NCBI GenBank assembly: GCA_028571685.1
Contig: CM053141.1
Span: forward strand, 50,032,333 to 50,096,332
Reading direction: 5' to 3'
Origin: Heterohyrax brucei
Taxonomy: Eukaryota; Chordata; Mammalia; Hyracoidea; Procaviidae
Length of the DNA: 64,000 bases
Positions within the stretch are counted from its first letter, which is position 1; the number at the start of each line of letters is the position of its first letter. Of the stretch, positions 20,384 through 32,237 are shown in pieces. A program made the translations under genes and the position numbers. The notes below the pieces were generated by a model that saw only the letters and a program-made list of their open reading frames with translations, did not search any database and was not told where the DNA came from.

Positions 20384-23300
20384 TTTTTTTTTTATTTTAT
20401 TTAATATGACTGAGTGAAAATGTACATTCCTGTATAAATTTACATGCCCACCTACATGGAGCTTCTACTGCTCTCCCTGCCCAGGGACAGCACACTATTC
20501 CTCTCTGCTCCATACATGTCTCATCCTCCCAACAGCCTCGTTTCCACTCCTCTCCACCCACTCTCCTTCCTCCAGCCAGAGGTCAGCAGAATGATATCCT
20601 AGAGATGCATAGTCTGATTTTTGTCTGAAGGGTGGTCTTGGTACTGGTTTCAGCTGTGGGATAGCAGTGAGTCTAGAGGCCGTGTTCTTGGGGGACCCCC
20701 AGGATGTCAGACCATCAAGGCTGCTCTTATAACAGAGTTCTATATCTGCACCAGTGTTTTTCTATTGCTTTGTCAGGGAGTCAATATTGTATTCCCTGTC
20801 AAGGTACTCACTGGTGGAGGCCAGGCACCATCTAGTTCTTCTGGTCTCATGTTGATTTAGTCTCTGGATTATGTTGCCCCTTCTGTCACCTGGGCTTGTA
20901 TTTTCCTCCTTGATGTCCTTTGTTCTCCTCTGGATTGGGACCAACTGAAGCTTAGATGGTGTTGCTAGCTTTCAAGACCCCAGATGCCACTCACCAAAAT
21001 GGGATGCAGAACATTTTCTTGAAAACAAAACTTAGTTATGCCAGTTGACCTAGATGTTCTCTGAAAGCATGGTCCCCAGAGCCCTGCCTCTGCTACTTTG
21101 ACCTTGATATTGTTGGTTTGTCGACGGCACTTGGCTTGGCTTAGCCTTTGGTATAGCCTAGCAGTGCTGATCTCCCTTCTACTGTGTGCTGTTACTTCCT
21201 TCACTTTACCCAGTTCCTGTCTACAGTCTGTGAATACCTGTCTCCCTCCCTCCCCTTCCTGGTAAACATCAAAGATTATTTTCTTCTGTGCTTAGCCCTT
21301 TCCTTGAATACTTACGATAGTGGCCTTATATAATATTTGTTCTTTTGTGACTAATTTCTCTCGGTACAATGTCTTCCAGATGACTCTATGTTACCATGTG
21401 TTTCCCAAGATCATTGTTGTTCTTTATCATTGCATAGTATTCCACTGTGTGAACATACCATAGTTTGCTTATCTATTCATCTGTTGATTTCATCTTTTTG
21501 TTACTGTGGACAATGCTGCCATAAATATTGATATATATGTATCTATCTATGTGACAGCTCTTATTGCTCTAGGATATATTTCAAGCAGTAGGATTGCTGG
21601 ATCATAAGGTATTTACATTCCTAACTTTTTAAAAAAGTATCCAATCAATTTCCAAAGTGCTTGTTCCATGTTATATTCCCCCAGTAGTGCAGAAGAGTTC
21701 CAGTCTCTCCATAACCTATCCAGCATTTATCATTTTGTTTTTTTTTTGGATTAATGCCAGCCTTACTGGGGTGAGATCATACCTCATTGTAGTTTTGGTT
21801 TGGATTTCTCTAATGACTAATGATCATGAGTGTTCCATCATGTGTCATTTAGCTGCCTGGGTGTCTTCTTTGGTGAAGTACCTGTTCATACCCTTTGACC
21901 ACTTTTAAAATGGGTTATTTATATTTTCCTTGTTAAGGTTTTGCAGTACCTTATATGTTATAGAGATTAAACACCAGTCAGATTCATGGTTGCCAAACAC
22001 TTCTTTCCAGTCTGTAGGTAGTCTTTTTACTCTCTTGGTGAAGTCTTTGAATGAATGTAAGCGTTTGATATTTAGGAGCTCCCATTTATCTATTTTTTAC
22101 AGTGATTTTGCATAGTCAGTAATGTTTTGTGGTCTATATATACCATGTTTTAGGATTCCCAGTATGGCACCAGTTTTTTTCCTTGATCTTTATCATTTTA
22201 TATTTTATATTTAGGTCTTTGATCCATTTTGTGTTAATTTTGGGCACAGTGTGAGATATGGGTCTTTTTTTTTTTTTAGATGAATATGGATATTGTTTTG
22301 CCAAGACCATTTGTTGAAGACACTTTTTTCCCCAGTTCACAAACTTGGGGCCTTTGCCAAATATCAGATGCTCATAGGTGAATGGTATTATATCTGTATT
22401 TTCTACTCTGTTCCATTGGTCTGTGTATCTGTTTTTGTAGCAGTACCAGGCTGTTTGATACCATGGCAGTGTAATAGGTTCCAAAGTCAGGTAAAGTGAA
22501 ACACCCCTCTTTGTTCTTCTTCTTCAGGAATTATTTACTTATCCATTATTTCTTCCCTTTCCACATGAAGTTGTTGATTTGTTTCTCTATCTCATTAAAA
22601 AATTACTTTGGAGTTTGTACAGGAATTGCATTATATCTATAGATGGCTTTGAGAAAAATAGATAGTTTCATGATGTTAAGTAACCCTATCCATGAACAAG
22701 GTTGCTATAGGTCTCTCTTGGTTTCTTGCAGTACAGTCTTGTAATTTTCTTTGTATAAGTCTTTTACATTTCTGGTTAAATTTATTCCCAGATATTCTAT
22801 CCTCTTGAGGGCTATTGCAAATGGTAATGATTTGGTAATTTCCTCTGTTACAGTGTCTTCGTTGGTATAAAGAAATCCCACTAATTTATTCATGTTTATT
22901 TTATATCCTGATACTTTGCTGAATTCTTAATAGTTCTACTAGTTTTTTGTGGATTCGCTAGAGTTTTTTGTGTATAAAATCATATCATCTGAAAACAGAA
23001 ATACTTTGACTTATTCCTTACCAATTTGGATGCCCTTTATTTCTTTATATTGTCTGATTCCTCTAGCTAGAACTTCCAGCACAATGTTGAATAAAAGTGG
23101 TGGCAGTTGAGTATCCTTATCTGGTTCCCATTCTCGAGGGAAATGCTTACAGTCTCTTTCATTTTATACTATCTTGGCTATTGATTTTGCATATATGCCA
23201 CCTTATTATGTTGAGGATTTTCCCTTCTATTCCTGTTTTGCTGAGTTTTTAACATGAATGGGTGTTAGATTTTGTCAAATACCTTTTCTTTATCAATTGA

Positions 23301-23832
23301 TAAAATCAAATGATTCTTTTATTTATGCAGATGACTAAATTAATTGTTTTGCTAATGTTGAACCATTCCTGCATCTGTGGCATGAATCCTACTTGGTGGT
23401 CATGAATAATGTTTTTGAAACATTGTTGAATTCTATTGGCTTGAAGTTTGTTTAGGATTTTTGCAATTAAGTTCATGAGAAATAATGGCCTGAAATTTTC
23501 TTTTTTTGTGCTATCTTTACTCGATTTTGGTACTGGGTTATGCTGGCTTGATAGAATGAATTTGGGAGTACCTCATCCTTTTTCATGCTGTGAAAGAACT
23601 TTAGTAATAAGGGTGTTAATTTTTCTCTAAAAGTTCAATAGAATTCTCCAGTGAGACTGTCTGATAGTTGCAGGAAGTCTTTTTCATCTGGACATTTTTA
23701 AAATTTTTTGTTTTGGTAGTTTTCTGAGGCTATGATGCTCTGCTTCTTTAAAAGATTAGAATTTGATTGTTGTATCCAAGCCATAAGAAAGTTCTCATAT
23801 TTTGCTTGATCATTGGTTTCTAATTTACATAT
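20384..23832 (-). mobile_element. L1, 5'-truncated, decayed ORF2
   Basis: Poly-A (T-run at 20384-20394), then a 3' untranslated region with the same blocks as the younger L1 at 31108 ('gactgagtgaaaatgtacat', 'ctctctgctccatacatg', 'gaccccagatgccactcacc'). The 3' half of ORF2 lies from about 21350 upward on the minus strand. Frames at 22134-22484 and 22705-22893 match the L1 ORF2 C-terminal region but are broken by stops and indels. It is 5'-truncated in the reverse-transcriptase region, immediately beside the RTE 3' end. The small plus-strand frames here are shadows. Confidence 0.88.
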
Positions 23833-23834
23833 AT

Positions 23835-26452
23835 GTTGTTATTGTTAGGTGCCATAGAGTCAGTTCTGACTCACAGTGACCCTATGCACAACAGAATGAA
23901 ACACTGCCTGGTCTTGCACTGTATCCACAATAGTTTTTATGTTTAAGCCCATCGTTGTGGCCACTGTGTCAATCCATCTTGTTGAAGGTCTTCCTCCTTT
24001 TCAGTGACCCTCCGCTCTACCAAGCATCATGTCTTTCTCCTGGGACTGATCTTTCCTGACAACATGTCCAAAGTATGTAAGGCACAGTCTTGCCATCTTT
24101 GCTTCCAAGGAGCACTCTGGTTATATTTCTTTCAGAATAGATCTGTTTGTTTTTTTCATGATCCATGGTCCATTCACCATTCTCCTGTGACACTACAATT
24201 CAAATAAATCAATTCTTCTCCTGTCTTCTTTGTTCATTTTCCAGCTTTTGCATATATAGGATATGATTGACAATGCCATAGCTTAGGTCAGGTGCACTTT
24301 AGTCTTCAAGGTGACATCTCTTCAATACTTTAGGGAGACCCTTAGCAGCAGATTTTCACAGTGCAATGCATCTTTTGATTTCTTGATTTCTGCTTCCACG
24401 GTCCTTGATTGTGGACCCAAGTAAAATGAAATCCTTGACAATGTTACTTATTGGCCAGTATGGCCAATATGGCCAGTATTGGCCAGTATGAAGAATCTTT
24501 TTTTCTTTACATTGAGCTGCAATCCATACTGACAGCTGTGGTCCTTGATCTTCATCTGTGTTTCCAACCTTTTTTACTTTCAGCAAATAAGGTGCTGTCA
24601 CCTGCATTATGCAGGTTGTTAGTGAGTCATCCTCCAATCCTGATACTTTCAATACTTTCTCCATTTGCTTATTGGTCCAGTTGTGAAGATTCATGTTTTC
24701 TTGATGTTGAGGTGCAATCCACACTGAACACTATAGTTTTTGGTCTTCATCTGTAAGTGCTTCAAGTCCTTTTCACTTTCACTAAGCAAAACTGTGTCAT
24801 CTTCTTATCACAGGCTGTCAGTGATTCTTCCTCCAATCCTGGTGCCCCACTCTTCTTCATACAGTTCACTTTCTTGGAGTATTTTCATAGGATACATTCT
24901 GATTAAGTATAAGAGAAAGATACAATATGACATTAACAGTTCCTGATTTTAAACCACACAGTATCTCCTTGTTCTATTCAAGCAACTGCCTCCTGGTTTA
25001 TGTATATCATGAATGTAATATGTATTCTGGAATTTCCATTCTTCATGATGTTATCCATAATTTGTTATTATCCACACAGTTGAATCCCTTAGCATAGTGA
25101 GTAAAACACCAGTAAACAGGTCTCTGGTATTTTCTGTTTTCAGCCAAGATCCATCTGATATTAGCAATGACATCCCTCACTCCCTGTCCTCTTTTGAATC
25201 CAGCTTGATCTTCTGGTAGTTCTCTGCTGATGTACTGCTGCAACAGCTTTTGAAGGTTCCAAAGCAAAATTTTACTAGTATGAGATACTGATGATATTGT
25301 TCAATAATTTCCACACTCTTAAATCACCTTTCTTTGGAATGGGAACAAGTATGTATCTCTTTCTGTTGGCTGGGCAGGTAGCTATTTTCCAAACTTCTTG
25401 GTATAAATGATTGAGTACTTCTAGCACTACATTTGTTTGTTGTAACATCTAAATGAGTAATCTGTCAATATGTGGACTTTTGCTTTCTTCTAATGCATTC
25501 AGTGCAGCTTGGAATTCTTCCTTCACTACCATCAGTTCTTGATCATATGTTGCTTCCTAAAATGGTTGAACATGGGCTGTTTCTTTTCAGTACAGTGACT
25601 CCGTATATTCCTTTTATCTTCTTTTGATACATCCTGTGTCATTCAGCATTTTGCCCATAGAATCCTTCACTATTATAACTTGAGGCTTGAATTTTTTCGT
25701 CAGTTCTTTCAGCTTGGGAAATGCTGAGCATATTCTTCCCTTTTGGTTTTCTAACTCTGGGTCTTTATAATACTTGAGATTGTTTTTTCCTAGTTGTCTT
25801 TTGAAATCATCTGTTCAGCTCTATAATTTCTTTGAGGAATTCAGCTACTCTGCATTCAAGGGCAAGTTTCAGACTGTCTTCTGACATCCATTTTTGTCTT
25901 TTTCTTTTTTTTTCTTTTATGACTTCTTTTTTCATGTAGTATGTCCTTACACAACTGATCTAGTCTTTGGTTATTAGTGTTTAATTTGTTAGATCTATCC
26001 TTGAGATGGTCTCTAAATTCAGACGGGATACACTCAAAGTGGTATTTTGGCTCTCATGGATTTGTTCTTATTTTCTTCAGCTTCAACTTAACTTTGCATA
26101 TGCATAATTAATGGTCTGTTACTCTTTCAGCCCCTGCCCTTGTTCTGACTAATGATGTTAACTTCTCCATTGTTTCTTTTCACAGATGTAGTTGATTTGA
26201 TTCCCATGCATTCCATCTGGCAAGGTGTATAGCTCCTGTTTACATTGTTGCAAAAAGGTATTTACAACGAAGAAGACACTAGTATTGCAAAATTCCATCA
26301 CATAGTCTCTGGTGTTGTTTCTGGCACCAGTAATGTATTTCCCAACTACCAATCCTTTTTCGTTTCCAACTTTCACGTATTCCACTCATCAGTAATTACC
26401 AACGCATCTTTATTGTGTGCTTGATGACTTTCAGATTGAAGAATTGGCAGTG
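23835..26452 (-). mobile_element. RTE LINE, about 2.6 kb, 5'-truncated
   Basis: The longest RTE copy in the window. The 3' terminus is at 23835 ('gttgttattgttaggtgcca' on the plus strand). Reading leftward on the minus strand from 26452 it covers the late endonuclease region, the linker, the reverse transcriptase and the 3' tail. It carries a local 9-10 base tandem repeat at 24451-24489 and is broken by numerous stops. Confidence 0.88.
25043..25267 (-). pseudogene. RTE reverse transcriptase fragment
   Basis: A 74-codon frame from the fingers/palm region of an RTE-clade reverse transcriptase. It contains LPEDQAGF, a glycine-rich 'KRGQG' stretch and INxRWILAE-like sequence, followed by the YCF-type strand where the first catalytic Asp region begins; there a His-Tyr replaces the usual Asp-Tyr ('THYAKGF'). 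A further endonuclease-region fragment lies at 26158-26385. Both are isolated pieces of one dead ORF. Confidence 0.8.
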
Positions 26453-26689
26453 GGTTATTTAAATTCTGATGGGACACTGGAGCATGCATTGGTGGCTCAG
26501 AAACTTTCCCCACATCTATCTCCTACTGCATCGTTGACTCACCCAGACGGGTTCTTCGCTATCAGCCCTTTTATCCAATAGGGTACTGGGCTGAGTCTAG
26601 CCTCTTTTCCCTGTCCCAGGCTAGTGACTGCTGTCCTTTTCTTTCTCTTTCTCTCTCCTTTCTTTAATATTTTAACATAATTTATGATT
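26453..26689. other. Unassigned sequence between two LINEs
   Basis: A short spacer with a pyrimidine-rich stretch at 26636-26665; nothing else recognised. Confidence 0.4.
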
Positions 26690-28261
26690 CATTATTTATT
26701 TGTTACAGTAAATGAATAAAATTTCTAACATCTATCAACTGTATCATCTACGATGAACCCTCACCCTGCCCATCCTTGTAGCCAACAAAGTTATTTTCTT
26801 CTGTAGATAATTCTATTTTAAGTCCTTATAATGGAGGTCCCATACAATTTTTGTCCTTTTGACATTGCCTGATTTCACTCAGCATAATATCTTCCAATTA
26901 AAACTGTGTTATGAGATGTTTTCTAAAATCTACATTTATTTTTATCGTAGAATCATGTTCCATTGAATATATGTACCATAGTTTGTCCATTCATCTGTTG
27001 ATGAACATCTAGGTTGATTCCATTTAGCTATTGCAGACTGCACTGCAATAAGCATTCATGTACATGTGTCTGGTCATATGACATCCTTTGTTTCTGAAGG
27101 ATAAATTCCAAGCAGTGAAATTACTGGATCAAATGGTATATTTATTTCCAGCTTTTTAAGGAAGTGCCTGATTGCATTCCAAAGAGGTTGTACCAAGTTC
27201 CAGTCCCACCAGCAGTGTGGGAGAGTTCTGATCACTCCACAGCCTCTCCAGCATTGGTTGTTTTGTGTTTTCTCAATCATGGACAACCATGTTGGGACCA
27301 GATGGCATCTCATTGTAGTTTTGATTTGGATTTTTCTGATAGCTAATGATCATGATCATATTCTCATATAACTTTTGGCTGCCTGGATGTCCTCTCTATT
27401 GAACTGTCTGCCCGTCTCATTTGCCCATCTTTTTCCTGTTGATATTTTGCAGAAGCTTGTAGATTATGGTGATGAGACATCAGTCTGACATGTAGTTACT
27501 AACTTTGTTTTCCTATGCTATACGCAGTCTTTTCACTCTTTTGATAACGTCTTTCAATGAAAAAAAGTGTTTGATTCTTAGTAGTTCCCTGTTATCTGTT
27601 TCTTCTTCTGTTCATTCTGCTTTGTTTGATTTTGACATCTGTCTAAGCTGTGTATTAGAATATCTATCATTGATTCTATTTTTTCTTGAATGATTTTCAT
27701 CATTTTAGGTTTGATATTTAGGTCTGTGGTCCATTTAGAGTTAGTTTTCCTGTAAGACGTGAGATATGGGTCTTGTGTCAGTTTTTTTGCAAATGGATAT
27801 CCAATTTTGCCAGCACCATTTGCTAAAGAGATTGTTTTTACCACAGTTTATAATCTTAGGGTTTTTGTCAAATATCAACTGTTCATGAGAGCATGTGGCA
27901 TCTCTGGGATCTCCACTCTATTCCATTGGTCTATATGTTTCTTTCTGTACCAGTACCAGGCTGTTTTGACTACTGTGACAGTATAACAGGTTCTAAGATC
28001 AGGTAGGGTGAGGCCTCCTATTATGTTCCTCTTCTTCAGTAGTGCTTTACTAAGCCAGGGTTTCTTCCCTTCCCAAACAAACTTGGTGATCTGTTTCCCT
28101 ATCTCATTGAAAAACCACACTGGAATTTGTATTGGGATTGCATTGTATAAGTAGATTACTTTAGATAAGATATCTTCACAATGTTAAGTCTTCCTATCCA
28201 ACAGCAAGGTAGGTTTCTCCAATTTTGTAAATCTTTTTTGTTTCTTGCAGTAATGCCTTGT

Positions 28262-28441
28262 AGTAGTCTCCGTAAAAGAAAAAGAAGCCTACTGCTGTCA
28301 AGTCATGTCCAACTCAAAGCGACCCTAGAGGTCAGAGTGGGACTGGCATATAGAGTTTCCAGGGAGCACCTGGTGGATTTGAACTGTCAACCTTTTAGTT
28401 AGCAGATGTAGCACTTAACCCAAGATGCCACCAGGGTTTCC
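28262..28441 (-). mobile_element. AfroSINE-like SINE inserted in L1 ORF2
   Basis: Reverse orientation: A-rich left end, 'ctgctgtcaagtcatgtcca', 'gggagcacctggtggattt', head ending 'caccagggtttcc'. The flanking L1 text 'tagtctccgtaaa' (left) and 'ttgtctctgtata' (right) looks like a diverged target-site duplication. Confidence 0.92.
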
Positions 28442-28511
28442 TAGTTGTCTCTGTATAGGTTTGTTATTTCTCTAGTTAGAGTTATTCCTAGATATTTTAT
28501 CTTATTGGGGG

Positions 28512-30760
28512 CTATAGGAAATGGTATTTGATTTTGTGATTTCTTCTTTGATGAACTCTGTTGGTATAAAGGAATCCTATTGATTTACTTATGTTTATCT
28601 TGTATCCCAAAACTTCGCTGAACTCCTCTATTAGTTCCAGTAATTTACTAATGGATTCCTTAGAAGTCTCTGTGTATACAATCACATCATCTGTGAATAA
28701 GGAGATTTTTACTTCTTCATTGCCAATATGGATCCCCTTTATTTCTTTGTCTTGTGAAATTGCTCTGGCTAGAACTTCTAACATAATGTTGCCTAGTTCT
28801 CGTTCTCAAGGGGAATTCTATCAGTCTTTCACCATTCAGGATGATGAACACAGTTGGCTTTGTGTAGATGTCACTAATTGAATCAAGGAATTTCCTCTGT
28901 ATTTCTATTTTGCTGAGAGTTTTTAGCATGAATCGGTATTGGGCTTCGTCAAATACCTTTCCTGCATCCATTGACAAAATCAGGTGATTCTTATCTTTTG
29001 TGTTATTTATTTATGTGGTTGATCACATTAATTGTTTTTCTGATGTTGAAACAGCCTTGCATCCCTGGAATGAAACCAATTTGATCATGACACATTATTT
29101 TTTTTATATGAATTCTATTGGCTAGGATTTTGGTGAAGATTTTTACATCTAGATTCATGAGTGATACTGGTCTGTAATTTTCTTTTTTTATGGGATCTTT
29201 CCCTGGCTTTTGTATCAGGGTTATCCTGACTTCATAGAATGAATTTGGGAGTATTCCATCCCTTTCTATGCTGTGAAAAAGCCTCAGTAGTACTGAAATT
29301 AACTCCTCTATAAAGGTTTGGTAGAGTTCTTCAGTGAAGCTCTCTGGGCCAGGACACTTTTTGTTGGTAGTTTTCTGATGACTTTTTCGATCTCTTCCTT
29401 TGTGATAGACTTATTAAGTTGATCAACTTCTCGTGGTGATAATCTTGGTGGATAATATGAATCTATAAATTTGCCCATTTCTGCTACATTTTCAAATCTG
29501 TTAGAGTATGGCCTTTCATAGTATTCTATTATGATATTTTTGATTTCAGCTTGGTCTGTTGTAACATCTCCCATCTCACTTCTTAACTGGGTTATTTGTA
29601 TCTTCTGCTGCTTTTCTTTTGTAAGTTTAGCCAATGGTTTATCAATTTTGTTGATCTTCTCGAAGAACCAGCTTTTGGTTTTGTTAATTTTTCAATTGTT
29701 CTATTCTCTAATTCATTTAGTTCTACTCTAAGCTTTATTATCTGTTTTGTTCTGATAACTGAGGGCTTCCTCTGTTGCTCTCTTTCTACTTGTTCAAGCT
29801 GTAAGGTTAATACTTTAATTTGGTTCTTTCTTCTTTCCATATGTTTGCAGGTATAGAGATAAATTGACCTCTGAGCATGCTTTTGCTGTATCTCATGGAT
29901 TCTGGTAGGATGTGTTTTCATTCTCATTTAATTCCATAAATTTCTTTATTTTGTCATTGATTTTTTCTATAACCCAAGGCTTTCAAGCAAAGTGTTATTC
30001 AGTTTCCATAAGTTTGAATTTCTACCTATGATTTTTCTGATATTGACTTCAACTTTTATGGCTTTATGGTCTGAGAAGACATTTTGTAGTAAATCAATGG
30101 TTTGGATTTTGTAGAGAATTGCTTTATGACCTAACACATGGTCTATTCTGAAGAATGTTCCATGTGCATTGAGAAGAAGGTATACTTATCCGTTGATGGG
30201 TGAAAAATTCTGAACATGTCGACAAGGGTCAAGATCATTGATTGTTGCAATAAGATCTTCTGTATCTTTACTGAACTTTTTTTCTGGATGATCTGTTCAT
30301 TACCGAAAGGGGAGTGTTGAAGTCACCAACTATTACTGTGGAATGATCTATCTCATTTTTCAGTGTTGTCAGTGTTTGTTCAATGTCTTTAGATGCTCTG
30401 GTATTGGGTGCATAAATATTTAATATTGTTAAGTCCTGCTTGAGTATGGAGCCTTTCAGCAATAAATGGTAATCATCCTTGTCCACGATTGTGCATTTTA
30501 CATTAAAATCTATTTTATCTGAGATTACTATTGCCATACCTGCTCTACTTTGTATGTTGTTAGCTTGGTATATATTATCCCATCCTTTACTTTTCAGTTT
30601 GTTCATATCTTTGAGTCTAAGGTGTGTTTCTTGTAAGTAACATATAGATGGGTCATGTCTTTTGATCCAGGATGTCACTCACTGTCTCTTTATTGGACTG
30701 TTCAGACTGTTTACATTCAGTGTAATTATTGATACATACGTGTTTAATGCCATCATTTTG
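28512..30760 (-). pseudogene. L1 ORF2 remnants (second copy)
   Basis: Pieces of one L1 ORF2 polyprotein. 30268-30678 is endonuclease, with a QETHL motif and GDFNTP. 29592-29927 and 29308-29634 are the linker between endonuclease and reverse transcriptase. 28717-28977 and 28512-28784 are reverse transcriptase, where the usual FADD catalytic box reads FTDD, keeping both Asp. Frame changes and stops separate every piece. The C-terminal region continues at 27074-28120, including a Cys-rich segment at 27074-27313. Confidence 0.88.
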
Positions 30761-32025
30761 ATGTAATCATTTTTATATTGATGTTTTCTATATTGCTGTT
30801 AATATTCTGTTATGGGTCTTCCTTTATGGGTTGACTTTTTAGTGTTGGTTTTGTGTTTGTTGAGACTTCTGTATTGCATAATGTTGCATCATTATTTTGC
30901 TTTGTAGCTACACCTATGATTCCCATTAATATACTAAGATTTAATCCGATTTTAACTTCTTCTGTGATCTGACTTGACAGCACTTGGCTGGCGTATAACT
31001 ATTTTTCTTCCTCTCCTTCTGAAAGGAGTATCACTACTGTAGTATATCCGTCTTTTTAATGTGATGGTGTCATCATTTTCATGATATGATCACTAATTCC
31101 CTTCTTTTTTTAAAAAAAAAAATTTATTTAACATAACTGAGTGAAAATGTACATTCACATATAAATTTACATGCCCCGCTATTTGCAGCTTCCACTGCTC
31201 TTCCTGTCCGGTGACAGCACACTATTCCTCTCTGCTCCATACATGTCTCATCCTCCCAACAGTCTCCTGTCCCCTCCTGTCCCTCCACTCCCCTTCCTCC
31301 AGCCAGAGGTCAGCAAGATGATATCCTATAGATGTATACAACCATAAAGTGCTTCCAATATATGATCACTCTGCCTTGTCAAGTCCAATCCATTCCTGAC
31401 CAAAGAGTGGACCTCTGTTATAATTTATGGGAAAGGGCAGCATCAGGGCAGGGGGCCATGCTCTCAGAGGAACCCCAAAACCGCTGGACCATCAATTGAG
31501 GTCTTTTAGTGGAGATCTCATGATGCACCTCTTTATTCTTGTGTTGCCAGTGAGACTCCTCTCTGTGAGCTCCATCTCAGCTATCACTGGTGGTGGCCGG
31601 GCACTATCCGGTTCTTCCGATCCCAAGTCGATGTAGGCACCCACTCTTATGGGTCTCTCCGTCTTCTTGGTTGTCTTTACCGCATGTCATTTTGGTCCTC
31701 GGTGAGCATCTGTTCCTGTTGAGTTGGGACCATTTGCTGTGTCCTCGGATGGCAGCTTGGCAGCTTTTAAGACCCCAGACACCACTCACCAATGTGGGGT
31801 GCAGAGAGCTCTCTTAGCAAAACGCTAGTTGTGCCAATTGGCCTGGAATTCGCCTAAGAGCATGGTCCCCCACCCCCCGCCACAGCAACTCTATCCTTGC
31901 AGTATTGAGTTCAGATGGAATGAGTATTCAAGTTATGCTGAAGTCCACTTAATGTTGTTCTTGTTCCTAAAGTGTGCTGTCACCGCTTTCTCCCAACTAG
32001 ATTTCTAGTAACTATCTACACTAAA

Positions 32026-32059
32026 CCCTCCCCCCGTCACCCTCCCTCCCTCCCCTCCC
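32026..32059 (-). other. G-rich tract in L1 3' UTR (G-quadruplex candidate)
   Basis: On the minus strand, which is the L1 sense strand, there are six runs of three or more G within 34 bases, separated by 1-5 bases apart from one longer gap. Guanine-rich tracts in L1 3' UTRs are a known feature of mammalian L1s. A shorter counterpart lies at 21243-21255. Confidence 0.75.
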
Positions 32060-32237
32060 TTGCAGCTGTCAAAGAGTCTTTTCTTCTATACACAAGTCTG
32101 TTTTTGAGATCTTATCGTAGAGGTCTCATACAGTATTTGTCCTTTTGTTGCTGACAACTTTCACTCAACATAATGTCTTCCAGTTGAAACCAGGTTAGGA
32201 GATGTTTCCTGGAATCATCGTTATTCTTTATCATTGC

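Larger units (their letters stand above)
26690..31107 (-). mobile_element. L1, second copy, ORF2 in pieces
   Basis: Minus-strand L1 beginning in the 3' untranslated region and extending through all of ORF2 (start near 30755) into the inter-ORF region. Its right end (cactaattcccttc) corresponds to about 36280 of the neighbouring L1. It is interrupted by a SINE at 28262-28441. It is clearly more decayed than the next L1. Confidence 0.9.

Noticed and set aside
20621-20860. A 79-codon plus frame with Trp-rich start
   Set aside because: It is antisense to an L1 3' untranslated region; equivalent sequences in the other L1 copies do not keep the frame.
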